Both the position numbers and the translations under genes were made by a program. A stretch of 64,000 nt of DNA from Kumtagia ephedrae (GTDB taxonomy: Bacteria > Pseudomonadota > Alphaproteobacteria > Rhizobiales > Rhizobiaceae), in assembly GCF_003012745.1 (NCBI RefSeq), contig NZ_PXYK01000026.1, positions 1-64,000 of the forward strand, written 5' to 3'. The first letter of the stretch is position 1. Each line of letters opens with the position of its first letter. The notes below the pieces were generated by a model that was not told where the DNA came from, did not search any database, and saw only the letters and a list, made by a program, of their open reading frames with translations. Shown here piece by piece: positions 7,838-16,292 of this stretch.

Positions 7838-10111
7838 ATGACGGCCCCCATCGTCCACAGCACCCTCGAAGGCAAGAGCATGGACGGCGGCGTCGAAGCG
7901 CCGGTCCTGCCGCAGGCCGCGCCTGTCGACCCGCTGGCCGGCTCGCTGCCGACCAAACCGCAGCTCGTCGTGCTGCAGACCGCCATCGTCATCGCCGCCC
8001 CCCTGCTCGCGGCAGCCGCCTATTTCCTGAATGCCCAGGCCGTCCTGGTCATGGGTTTTCTGGCGCTCGGCGCCGTCGGCCTGGCAGTGCTGGTGCGCGG
8101 CCTCGGCACCCGTCGGCGGCCGCAGGCGGAAGCGGCGGAGACGGCAACGCCCGCCCGCATCGAAAGCCTCGCCGACCGCATGTGGGAGATGCATGAGAGC
8201 GAGGAGCATTTTCTCGGCCTCATCGATGCGCTCGGGGACCTCGTCATCCATCGCGACCGCGACGGACGCATCGTCTATGCCAATCGCGTCTTCGCCGACC
8301 TGGTCAGGCGGCCGCAGGACGAGCTGGTCGGGATGCGGCTCGCCGATCTCGGCATCGAGGTCGGCATGGTCCCCGACGCCGCCTTCGCCGAGGGCGAATG
8401 CCTGAGCTCGACCGACGTGTCGATCCATACGCCCGCCGGAACGCGCTGGTTCTCCTGGATCGAGCTGTCGGTGCGCGATCTTGCCAGCGCGGCTGTGTCG
8501 CACCGGGCGATCGCCCGCGACATCACCGGGCGCAAGCGGGCCGAGGCCGCGCTGATCGGGGCGCGCGAGCGCGCCGAATATGCGAGCCTCGCCAAGTCGC
8601 GTTTCCTGGCGACGGTGAGCCACGAGATCCGCACACCCATGAACGGCATCATGGGCATGGCCAAGCTGCTCGCCGACACCAATCTCTCGGCCGAGCAGAA
8701 GACCTATGTGAGCGCGGTGTCGACCTCCGCCAGCGCCCTGCTGGCGCTGATCGAGGACCTGCTCGACTTCTCCAAGATCGAGGCCGGACGCTTCGTGCCG
8801 GAGCCGCAGCCGATCTCGCCGCGCGAGACGGTCGAGGGCGTGGTCGAGCTGCTGGCCTCGCGCGCCTTCGCCAAGGGCATCGGCCTCGGCTGCCATGTCG
8901 CGCCGGACGTGCCGCATACCATCACCGCCGATCCCGGACGGGTGCGCCAGGTGCTGCTCAACCTCGTCGGCAACGCCATCAAGTTCACCGAAACCGGCGG
9001 CGTGCTGGTGACCGTGTCGCTGAAGCCCGGCCCTGACGGCATGGAGATGGTGCGCTTCGCGGTGGCAGACACCGGACCGGGGCTGCGCAAGGAGGACATG
9101 GACCGCATCTTCGAGGAGTTCGAGCAGGCCGACACCAGCTCGACGCGCGTCCATGGCGGCGCCGGGCTCGGCCTCGCCATATCGCGCCGCATCGTCGAGG
9201 CGGTGGGCGGCACGATCACGGTTTCCAGCGACTACGGGCTCGGCTCCGAATTCGCCTTCGAGCTCCCGGCGCTGGAGGCGACCGCCGGCCTGGCCCGCGG
9301 CCTGGTGCTGGAGGGCCACCGCTCGGTGATCCTGTCGAAGAACGAGGTGGAGTGCGACGCGATCGCCCGCACCATCCGCGCCTATGGCGGCACCGTCGAC
9401 GTCGCCTATTCGATCGACCAGGCGCTGGAGCTGGCCGGACCCTGCGACGCGCTGCTGGTCGACGCGGCGCTGGAATCGCCGGACGGGCGCGTGCTGAAGC
9501 GGCTGAAGCAGGCGGGCTTCTCCTCGAGCCAGGCGATCACCCTGATCGCGCCGACCGACCGAGGCGCGCTGGGTGACTTCCGCGCCAGCGGCTACGTGAC
9601 CTTCCTCGCCCGGCCGGTGCGCGGCGAGACGCTGCTGCGCGTTCTGCTGTCGGGCGCCGCCGTCGCCTCCAGCATCGCTCCCGCGTCCGTCGTCCGCAGG
9701 CCGGCCAAGGGCCGCAGCGCCCGGTTCTCAGGCCTGTCCGTCCTGCTCGCCGAGGATAACGAGATCAACGCGCTGCTCGCCCGCACCACGCTGCAGAAGG
9801 CCGGCCACCGGGTCGAGGTCGTCGGCAACGGCAAGGCGGCGGTCGAAGCCGTCACCAGCCCGCGCAAGGATCGGCACGACGTCGTGCTGATGGACCTGCA
9901 CATGCCGATCATGGACGGGCTGGAGGCGATAGCCCTGATCCGCCGCCACGAGGAGGAGAACGACCTGCCGCCGGTGCCGATCATGGTGCTGTCGGCGGAC
10001 AGCCAGGAAAAGACCCGCCACGACGTGCTCGCCCACGGCGCCAGCGGCTTCGTGACCAAGCCGATCGATCCCGACGCGCTCGTCCATGCCGTCGAGCAGC
10101 GCCTGGTCTGA
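7838..10111 (+). CDS. Membrane-bound hybrid sensor histidine kinase with two receiver domains
   Basis: This 757-residue protein has two membrane helices (about 46-64 and 68-88), a PAS domain (about 122-230), a HisKA domain with phosphoacceptor His262 in [10 protein letters not shown], an HATPase_c domain (about 370-475) and two receiver-like domains. The last one (about 635-757) is intact, with phosphoacceptor Asp686 in [10 protein letters not shown] and Lys in TKPID. The first (about 480-600) is degenerate: it lacks the acidic pair and has Arg where the conserved Lys should be. A start at 7880 (MDGGVE) is an alternative. olsB follows after 152 bases. The signal is unknown. Confidence 0.92.
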   Translation: MTAPIVHSTLEGKSMDGGVEAPVLPQAAPVDPLAGSLPTKPQLVVLQTAIVIAAPLLAAAAYFLNAQAVLVMGFLALGAVGLAVLVRGLGTRRRPQAEAAETATPARIESLADRMWEMHESEEHFLGLIDALGDLVIHRDRDGRIVYANRVFADLVRRPQDELVGMRLADLGIEVGMVPDAAFAEGECLSSTDVSIHTPAGTRWFSWIELSVRDLASAAVSHRAIARDITGRKRAEAALIGARERAEYASLAKSRFLATVSHEIRTPMNGIMGMAKLLADTNLSAEQKTYVSAVSTSASALLALIEDLLDFSKIEAGRFVPEPQPISPRETVEGVVELLASRAFAKGIGLGCHVAPDVPHTITADPGRVRQVLLNLVGNAIKFTETGGVLVTVSLKPGPDGMEMVRFAVADTGPGLRKEDMDRIFEEFEQADTSSTRVHGGAGLGLAISRRIVEAVGGTITVSSDYGLGSEFAFELPALEATAGLARGLVLEGHRSVILSKNEVECDAIARTIRAYGGTVDVAYSIDQALELAGPCDALLVDAALESPDGRVLKRLKQAGFSSSQAITLIAPTDRGALGDFRASGYVTFLARPVRGETLLRVLLSGAAVASSIAPASVVRRPAKGRSARFSGLSVLLAEDNEINALLARTTLQKAGHRVEVVGNGKAAVEAVTSPRKDRHDVVLMDLHMPIMDGLEAIALIRRHEEENDLPPVPIMVLSADSQEKTRHDVLAHGASGFVTKPIDPDALVHAVEQRLV

Positions 10112-10184
10112 AGCCGTCTCAACGACGGCCGAAGCCGGCGAAGATAACCTAAATGTCAGCGGCCATGAGCTTGAGCGCGTGCAG

Positions 10185-10213
10185 CCGTCACGGTACTTTC
10201 ATACATCTGTTGC
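10185..10213 (+). promoter_or_regulatory. Pho-box-like direct repeats upstream of olsB
   Basis: Three heptamers spaced exactly 11 bases apart (CCGTCAC at 10185, CTTTCAT at 10196, CTGTTGC at 10207) resemble the PhoB half-site CTGTCAT with 4-base spacers, matching 5, 6 and 4 of 7 positions. They end about 50 bases before the olsB start. Ornithine-lipid synthesis is induced by phosphate limitation through PhoB in Sinorhizobium meliloti, so the site fits the gene. Confidence 0.6.
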
Positions 10214-10263
10214 ACAGCGCCAGTATCTCGAAGCCGTGCCGGCTGTTCGAAGGAGAATCACCC

Positions 10264-11148
10264 GTGCAAACAGCTGTTCCGTCGGTCGATGTCGCCATGG
10301 ACGTGAAGGGGCTGGTTCCCGGCGTGGAGCCCGGGCCCGGCATTGCCGGCCGCACGCTCGGCCGCATCGGCCCGCTGGAGGCGCGGCTCGCCCGCGACGA
10401 TGCCGAGATCGCCGCCGCCCAGGAGGTGCGCTACAGCGTCTTCTACGAGGAGCTCGGCGCCGGGAGCAACCGGCTGCAGGTGCTCGACCGCCGCGATGCC
10501 GACCGTTTCGACGCCGTGTGCGATCACATCCTGGTCTTCGACCAGTCATTGCCCGGCCCGGAGCACAGGCGCATCGTCGGCACCTACCGGATGCTCAGGG
10601 AGGAGGGCGCAGCGCTGGCGGGCGGCTTCTACTCCGAGGACGAGTTCGATCTCGGCGGATTGATTAGCCGGCATCCGGGCAAGCGTTTCCTCGAGCTCGG
10701 CCGCTCATGCGTGCTGCCGGCCTACCGTTCCAAGCGCACGATCGAGACGCTGTGGCAGGCGATCTGGGCCTATGTGCTGCACCACGACATCGACGTGATG
10801 GCGGGCTGCGCCTCCTTCCATGGCAGCCTTCCGGCCACCCATGCCGAAGCGCTGTCCTTCCTGGCGCGGAACTGCCGCGCGACGCCGGAGTTCGACGTCA
10901 GCGCCCTGCCCGGCCGCTACGTCGGCATGGACCTGATGCCGGCCGAGGCGATCAACGCCAAATCGGCATTCTCGCGCATGCCGCCCCTGATCAAAGGCTA
11001 TCTGCGGCTCGGCGCGCGCATCGGCGACGGCTGCGTCGTCGACCGGGATTTCGAAACGGTCGACGTCTTCGTCGTGCTGCCGGTCAAGGAAATCCAGCAG
11101 CGTTATATCAGCTACTATACCCAGGAGCCCGGCCGTCTCGCAGCGTGA
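10264..11148 (+). CDS. olsB: L-ornithine N-alpha-acyltransferase (ornithine lipid synthesis, first step)
   Basis: The 294-residue GNAT-fold enzyme is expected to transfer a 3-hydroxyacyl group from acyl carrier protein to ornithine, giving lyso-ornithine lipid at the cytoplasmic face. It matches the rhizobial OlsB pattern as I remember it: LEARLARDDAEIAAAQ and RYSVFYEEL near the start, RFLELGRSCVLP (about 141-152), MAGCASFHG, and LPPLIKGYLRLGA (about 239-251). The GTG at 10264 is preferred because GAAGGAGA lies just upstream and the ATGs further upstream have no such site. The second-step acyltransferase OlsA is not adjacent. A Pho-box-like site precedes the gene. Confidence 0.85.
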   Translation: MQTAVPSVDVAMDVKGLVPGVEPGPGIAGRTLGRIGPLEARLARDDAEIAAAQEVRYSVFYEELGAGSNRLQVLDRRDADRFDAVCDHILVFDQSLPGPEHRRIVGTYRMLREEGAALAGGFYSEDEFDLGGLISRHPGKRFLELGRSCVLPAYRSKRTIETLWQAIWAYVLHHDIDVMAGCASFHGSLPATHAEALSFLARNCRATPEFDVSALPGRYVGMDLMPAEAINAKSAFSRMPPLIKGYLRLGARIGDGCVVDRDFETVDVFVVLPVKEIQQRYISYYTQEPGRLAA

Positions 11149-11182
11149 CCCGATCGAGGAGGATACGCTCGCACCCGCGTTC

Positions 11183-11497
11183 GTGCGGCTGCGCAAGGCG
11201 GCGGCCGCGTTTCCCGGCGTCGTCGAAAGCACCTCCTACGGTACGCCCTCGCTTAAGGTCGGCAAGAAGTCGATCTGCCGCGTGAAGGACCCGCGGACGG
11301 TCGTCGTCATGTGCCCGCTGGAGGAGAAGCCGGCGCTGATGGAAGCGGCGCCCGACATCTATTTCGAGACGGACCACTACAAGGGCTGGCCGGCCATCCT
11401 GGTACGCCTGGACGCCATATCCGATCGAGAACTCACGCATCGGCTGGAATGCGCGGTCAGGTTCCAGACACGGAAAAAGCGGCCCGGGCGGGGCTGA
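11183..11497 (+). CDS. MmcQ/YjbR-family small protein
   Basis: This protein of about 104 residues has the YjbR fold signature: an AAAFPGVVESTSYGTPSLKV segment, a KVGKKSICRVKD strand, and LTHRLECAVRF near the end. The family is small and alpha/beta, sometimes described as DNA-binding through a CyaY-like fold, with no firm function. The GTG at 11183 is uncertain. The frame stays open upstream into the olsB end (DPIEEDTLAPAF), and a GAGGAGG at 11156-11162 could serve a slightly earlier non-ATG start. Confidence 0.7.
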   Translation: MRLRKAAAAFPGVVESTSYGTPSLKVGKKSICRVKDPRTVVVMCPLEEKPALMEAAPDIYFETDHYKGWPAILVRLDAISDRELTHRLECAVRFQTRKKRPGRG

Positions 11498-11525
11498 TGC
11501 CAGCCGCGTTTCCTCCGCCATCGAA

Positions 11526-11543
11526 GCGTCATAGAAGTTTCAT
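11526..11543 (+). promoter_or_regulatory. Pho-box-like direct repeat upstream of phoD
   Basis: GCGTCAT (11526-11532) and GTTTCAT (11537-11543) lie 11 bases apart with a 4-base spacer, each matching 5 of 7 positions of the PhoB half-site CTGTCAT. The site is about 72 bases before the phoD start. It is weaker than the olsB site but has the same geometry, and both flanking genes are of types commonly controlled by phosphate. Confidence 0.5.
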
Positions 11544-11615
11544 CGGGGCGACACCCGCCTGTCACCCGCAAGCCCGAGTTTCCGCGCGCCTGTTCAAAGC
11601 CATCCGGAGACAGCC

Positions 11616-13196
11616 ATGAACCCCGTCAGCAAGAAAATCACCCGTCGCGCATTGTTGGCGACCACCGGAGCGGCCGGCCTGGTCGGCCTGTCGGGTCTGG
11701 CCATGCCCTATTACTCGCGCGCCAACCAGCGGCCGAGCTTCACGCACGGCGTGCAGTCCGGCGACGTCGACGTCAATTCGGCCATGATCTGGACCCGCGT
11801 CGACCGTCCCGCCAGCGTCGCGTTCGAGGTGTCCACCACCGAAAGCTTCGCCAACGCCGTAAAGCTGCCGTCACTCGGCGCCCTGCCGGAAAGCGATTTC
11901 GCGGTGAAGCGCCTGCTGACCGACCTCGCCTCCGACCAGGAGATATTCTACCGCATGGTCGCGGCCGACCTTTCCGACATCAATACCGTGTCCGAGCCGA
12001 TCGTCGGCCGCTTCCGCACGGCGCCGGCCTCCAAGCGCAACGTCCGCTTCGCCTGGTCCGGCGACACGGTCGGCCAGGGCTGGGGCATCGACGACAAGGG
12101 CATGTACAGCTACGCCACCATCCTCAAGCACCAGCCCGACTTCTTCCTGCACTCCGGCGACACGATCTATGCCGACGGCCCGCTGAAGGAGGAGGTGGAG
12201 CTGAAGGACGGCACGAAGTGGGTGAACAAGGTCGTCACCGACGAGAAGCGCAAGGTCGCCGAGACGCTGGACGAGTTCCGCGGCCAGTGGAAATACAATC
12301 TCATGGACGAGCATGTGCGCGCCATGAACGCCGCGCTCCCCACCTTCTTCCAGTGGGACGACCACGAGGTGACCAACAACTGGTCGGCCTCCAAGGACCT
12401 TTCCGCCGACGACCGCTACACGGAAAAGTCGGTGCCGCTGCTCAACGCGCGCGCCGCGCGCGCCTTCCACGAGATGACGCCGATCCGCTTCGAGCCGGCC
12501 GAACCCGGCCGCGTCTACCGCAAGGTAGCCTACGGCCCGCTGCTCGACGTGTTCTTCGTCGACCTGCGCTCCTATCGCGGTCCCAACGGTCCTGCCATGG
12601 AAGACGAGATGACGCCGGCCTCGCGCATCTTCGGCGAGGAGCAGATGCGCTGGCTGAAGCGCGAGCTCGCCAATTCGAAGGCCACCTGGAAGGTTATCGC
12701 CTCCGACATGCCGATCGGCATCATCGTGTGGGACAACGCCAAGGACAAGAAGGGCGCGGAAGCGATCGCCAACGGCGACAGCGGCGATCCCAAGGGCCGC
12801 GAGCTGGAGGTGGCCGACCTGCTGCGCTACGTCAAGAACGCCAGCATCGACAACGTCGTGTGGTTCACCGCCGACGTGCACTACACCGCCGCGCATCACT
12901 ACACGCCAGAAAAGGCGAAGTTCCAGGACTTCACGCCGTTCTGGGAGTTCGTGTCGGGGCCGATCCATGCCGGCACCTTCGGGCCGGGCGAGCTCGACAT
13001 GACCTTCGGCCCCGAGCTGAAGTTCGTGAAGGCGCCGACCGCCGAGCAGGGCCAGAACCTGCCGCCCTCGGCCGGCCTGCAGTTCTTCGGCCTGGCCGAC
13101 ATAGACGGCGCCAGCGGGCAGATGACGGTGCGGCTGATGGATCGCGACGACAACGAGCTTTACAAGGTGACGCTCGATCCGATGCGGTCGGCGTAA
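11616..13196 (+). CDS. phoD: PhoD-family alkaline phosphatase / phosphodiesterase, Tat-exported
   Basis: The 526-residue enzyme is predicted to release phosphate from phosphoesters in the periplasm. A twin-arginine signal is visible at the N-terminus (TRRALLA, then a hydrophobic run ending near residue 30). It is followed by the PhoD N-terminal domain (about 38-132) and the metallophosphatase domain. Metal-binding segments are WSGDT, HSGDTIYADGP, WDDHEVTNN and TADVHYTAAHHY. The family needs Ca2+ and Fe3+. The start at 11616 follows CCGGAGA. A Pho-box-like site upstream supports phosphate regulation. Confidence 0.93.
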   Translation: MNPVSKKITRRALLATTGAAGLVGLSGLAMPYYSRANQRPSFTHGVQSGDVDVNSAMIWTRVDRPASVAFEVSTTESFANAVKLPSLGALPESDFAVKRLLTDLASDQEIFYRMVAADLSDINTVSEPIVGRFRTAPASKRNVRFAWSGDTVGQGWGIDDKGMYSYATILKHQPDFFLHSGDTIYADGPLKEEVELKDGTKWVNKVVTDEKRKVAETLDEFRGQWKYNLMDEHVRAMNAALPTFFQWDDHEVTNNWSASKDLSADDRYTEKSVPLLNARAARAFHEMTPIRFEPAEPGRVYRKVAYGPLLDVFFVDLRSYRGPNGPAMEDEMTPASRIFGEEQMRWLKRELANSKATWKVIASDMPIGIIVWDNAKDKKGAEAIANGDSGDPKGRELEVADLLRYVKNASIDNVVWFTADVHYTAAHHYTPEKAKFQDFTPFWEFVSGPIHAGTFGPGELDMTFGPELKFVKAPTAEQGQNLPPSAGLQFFGLADIDGASGQMTVRLMDRDDNELYKVTLDPMRSA

Positions 13197-13606
13197 CGTC
13201 GCAGGCATAGCGGTTGGGGGGTAGACCCCACTCCGTTTAGCCTTTGGGTTCGCCGCGGTCCAACCGACGCGCAGGCCGGCCACAGCGTCCTGGAGAAGAC
13301 GCCGCAGGAGATCGTGCGACATAATCGATGCCGCCGCCGCAGGCGGCGTCGAGCGCCTGGATCGGCGGAACCGCCGCGCCTCTCAGGGACGCACTCCAGC
13401 ACGGGTAGTTATTTGCACTCCGATCCGGAGGGCCAATTCTCGGCGGGGGCATCCAACAACTGGATTATTGCCGAGGCATAAGCACACGTATATCGTGCAC
13501 AACGACGAGGTCAGCGCGCGAGCAGGCTCCCCGTTCAATGTCGCTTTTCTTTTAGGTTTTCCGGCTCGCGTCGCCATCAGCTTCGGTTTCCGGGGAGATT
13601 CCTGTC
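13197..13606. other. 410-base intergenic region with a possible gene remnant
   Basis: No full gene is seen between phoD and the RTX protein gene. A frame ending with TAA at 13479-13481 reads TGSYLHSDPEGQFSAGASNN followed by WIIAEA, which looks like the tail of a protein, but it has no credible start and I do not recognise it. A short GCCGCCGCAGGCGGC hairpin lies near 13330-13347. The last 100 bases presumably hold the promoter of the RTX gene. Confidence 0.4.
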
Positions 13607-16087
13607 ATGTCCGTCAACGTAAGCTCGCTCATCCGGGTCTCGGTCGACGGCAGCGGCACGAGCGCCAACAACATCGCCACCGGCGGCGTGATGTCGGGCG
13701 ACGGCCGCTTCGTCGTGTTCCAGAGCACCGCTACCAATCTGGTGGGCGGCGACGTCAACGGTTTCTTCGACGTCTTCCTGCGCGATACGCTGACCGGCAC
13801 CACGACGCTGATCTCGTCCGCGACCGGCGGCACGCAGGGCAACAACGTCTCCAGCGTAGCGGCCATCTCCGATGTCGGCCGCTACGTGTTCTATAACAGC
13901 ATGGCGACCAACCTTGTCGGCGGCGACACCAACGCCGCATTGGACATCTTCATGCGGGATATGTGGACGGGCGTGACAAGCCGCGTCTCGACCGCGTCGG
14001 ACGGCAGTCAGGCAAACGGGGCCAGCCAGAATGTCAGCGTCACCGGCGACGGCGCCGTCATCGGCTTCCAGAGCACCGCCGACAACCTGGTGGCCGGCGA
14101 CAGCAACGGCTTCAGCGACGCCTTCGTCAAGAACCTGTCGACCGGCCTCGTCACCCGCATCTCGGTGGCGAACGACGAGTCGCAGGCCAACGGCAACTCC
14201 CTGGTCGCCCGCCTGTCCGACGACGGCAACCGCGCCTCCTTCGTCAGTTCCGCCAGCAACCTGACGACCAACGATAGCAACGGCGCCGTCACCGACGTCT
14301 TCGTCCGCGATATCGCCGGCGGAACCACCACCCTGGTCTCGGCCTCCACCGGCGGCGGTTCGGGCGACGGTCAGTCTTTCGCCGCCTCGATCTCCGGCAA
14401 TGGCCGCTACGTCGTGTTCGAGAGCAACGCGACCAACCTGGTCGCCGGCGACACCAATGGCGCCACCGACATCTTCGTGCGCGACCTGCAGACCAACACC
14501 ACCACCCGGGTCTCCACCGCCACCGACGGCAGCCAGGGCGACGACTTGTCCATCCAGGCTGTGATCTCCGGGGACGGCCGCTTCGTCGTCTTCATGAGCG
14601 CCGCCGACAACCTAGTGCAGGGCGACACCAACGGACTGCGCGACATCTTCCTGAAGGACATGGTGACCGGCTCGGTGACGCGCCTGTCCGTCGCCGCCGA
14701 CGGGAGCGAGCTCAACGACATTTCGAACACGCCCTCGATCTCGGCCGACGGCCGTTACGTCACCTTCCAGACGCAGGCGACCGACACCGGCGTGGGCGTC
14801 GACGGCAACGGCACCGGTTTCGACGTGTTCCGGGTTTCGCTGGTCGCGTCGGCGGGCGCCGACCGCATGATCGGCTCCGACGGCAACGACAGCATCGACG
14901 GCCTGGCGGGCAACGACATAATCACCGGAGGGTTCGGCAACGACGTTCTCATCGGCGGCGCCGGCGCCGACGCCCTCACCGGCGGCGGCGGCACCGACAC
15001 GGTCGACTACTCCAGTTCGTCCGCGGCCGTGAGCGCCGACCTTGCCGCCGGCACCGGCAGCGGCGGCGACGCCCAGGGCGACACGCTGTCGGGCATCGAG
15101 AACGCCATCGGCTCGGCGTTCGCCGACCGGTTGACCGGAACGGGGGCCGGCACGCTCGACGGCGGGGCCGGCAACGATGTCCTCAACGGCGCGGCGATCC
15201 TGAACGGCGGGGCCGGCAACGACACCTTGCTCGGCGGCGCCGCGGTCGAGACGCTGAACGGCGGGGCCGACGACGACACCGTCAGTTATGCCGCTTCCTC
15301 GGCGGGCGTGACGGTCGATCTCGGCCTGCCAGGGCCGCAGGTGTCGTCCGGCGATGCCAGCGGCGACACGCTCTCCGGCATCGAGAATCTGAGGGGTTCG
15401 CTGTTCAGCGATACGCTCATCGGCAACGACGGCGCCAACATCCTGCATGACGGCGGCACCGGGCCGCTCCCCAACGACGGCGTGCCCGACACGCTGATCG
15501 GCAATGGCGGCAACGACACCTACATCGTCTATGCCGCCGCCGCCCTGATCGTCGAGATCGCCGCCGAAGGCCACGACCGCCTCGCCGCCGGCGTCGATTT
15601 CGTGCTGGCCGCCGGCGTCAGCGTCGAATACCTCAACACCACCTCGCTCACCGCCACCTCCGCCATCGACTTGACCGGCAACGAAATCCGCCAGTGGGTG
15701 CGCGGCAACAATGGCGACAACACGCTCGATGGCGGCGGCGGCATCGACACGCTGTTCGGCATGGGCGGCGCCGACGCCTTCCGCTTCTCCACCGCGCTGG
15801 GAGCCGGCAATGTCGACCGCATCGCCGACTTCAGCGTTGCCGACGATTCCATCCATCTCGACGACGCCATCTTCACGGCGCTGACCACGCTGGGCACGCT
15901 CGACGCCTCGGCCTTCAAGGACATCGCGCTCGCAGCCCGGGACGCCGACGACCGCATCCTCTACAACTCGACCACCGGCTCGCTGTTCTACGACGCCGAC
16001 GGCTCGGCCAGCGCCTTCGCCCCCGTGAAGTTCGCCGCGCTGTCGCCCGGTCTTGCGCTGTCGGCGGCCGATTTCGTGGTGGTCTGA
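13607..16087 (+). CDS. Large secreted protein: seven-repeat TolB/WD40-like propeller fused to RTX calcium-binding repeats
   Basis: The 826-residue protein has no N-terminal signal peptide. Residues about 7-415 contain seven repeats of about 58 residues, each with a GDGRFVVFQS-like strand, a TNLVGGD turn, a DVF-RD strand and an RVS strand. This is the number needed to close a seven-bladed propeller. Residues about 420-690 are RTX repeats (GGxGNDxLxGG type, with longer DTLSGIEN spacers). The C-terminus (about 725-826) resembles serralysin-type tails and ends in hydrophobic residues. This layout implies type I secretion with calcium-driven folding outside the cell. No transporter genes are nearby and the binding partner is unknown. 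Confidence 0.85.
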   Translation: MSVNVSSLIRVSVDGSGTSANNIATGGVMSGDGRFVVFQSTATNLVGGDVNGFFDVFLRDTLTGTTTLISSATGGTQGNNVSSVAAISDVGRYVFYNSMATNLVGGDTNAALDIFMRDMWTGVTSRVSTASDGSQANGASQNVSVTGDGAVIGFQSTADNLVAGDSNGFSDAFVKNLSTGLVTRISVANDESQANGNSLVARLSDDGNRASFVSSASNLTTNDSNGAVTDVFVRDIAGGTTTLVSASTGGGSGDGQSFAASISGNGRYVVFESNATNLVAGDTNGATDIFVRDLQTNTTTRVSTATDGSQGDDLSIQAVISGDGRFVVFMSAADNLVQGDTNGLRDIFLKDMVTGSVTRLSVAADGSELNDISNTPSISADGRYVTFQTQATDTGVGVDGNGTGFDVFRVSLVASAGADRMIGSDGNDSIDGLAGNDIITGGFGNDVLIGGAGADALTGGGGTDTVDYSSSSAAVSADLAAGTGSGGDAQGDTLSGIENAIGSAFADRLTGTGAGTLDGGAGNDVLNGAAILNGGAGNDTLLGGAAVETLNGGADDDTVSYAASSAGVTVDLGLPGPQVSSGDASGDTLSGIENLRGSLFSDTLIGNDGANILHDGGTGPLPNDGVPDTLIGNGGNDTYIVYAAAALIVEIAAEGHDRLAAGVDFVLAAGVSVEYLNTTSLTATSAIDLTGNEIRQWVRGNNGDNTLDGGGGIDTLFGMGGADAFRFSTALGAGNVDRIADFSVADDSIHLDDAIFTALTTLGTLDASAFKDIALAARDADDRILYNSTTGSLFYDADGSASAFAPVKFAALSPGLALSAADFVVV

Positions 16088-16200
16088 TGACGCATTGCCG
16101 TGAATCCGCCTCCGATGCGCAGGCGCAAGTCCCGCGTTGCAGCCACAACAGCCCCGGCACGGGCGCATAGGTTCCGCCACACCGCAGCATGGCAGGCCCC

Positions 16201-16216
16201 TTTCGCATTTGCGAAA
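16201..16216. promoter_or_regulatory. Inverted repeat in the typA leader
   Basis: TTTCGCA (16201-16207) and TGCGAAA (16210-16216) form a perfect 7-base inverted repeat with a 2-base spacer, 77 bases before the typA start and 114 bases after the RTX gene. It could be an operator or an RNA hairpin. I do not recognise the site. Confidence 0.35.
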
Positions 16217-16292
16217 AATCCGTTAAGAGCCGCGCCAATGAAGCACGGCGCCTGAACGAATTGCGGCGTGTCCCTTCCCGAGCAAGGTCTTT

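Noticed and set aside
10153-10263. Upstream ATG at 10153 as the start of olsB
   Set aside because: It would add a 37-residue low-quality extension overlapping the Pho-box-like repeats, while the GTG at 10264 has a strong GAAGGAGA site and matches the length of known OlsB proteins.
14880-15520. Regularly repeated DNA that could be mistaken for a CRISPR-like or satellite array
   Set aside because: The repeats are in coding frame and encode RTX nonapeptides (GGxGNDxL). Spacing varies and there are no cas genes.
14612-16180. Minus-strand open frame of about 520 codons opposite the RTX protein gene
   Set aside because: Gly/Ala/Arg/Val-rich translation arising from the complement of RTX repeats; no start signal or motif.
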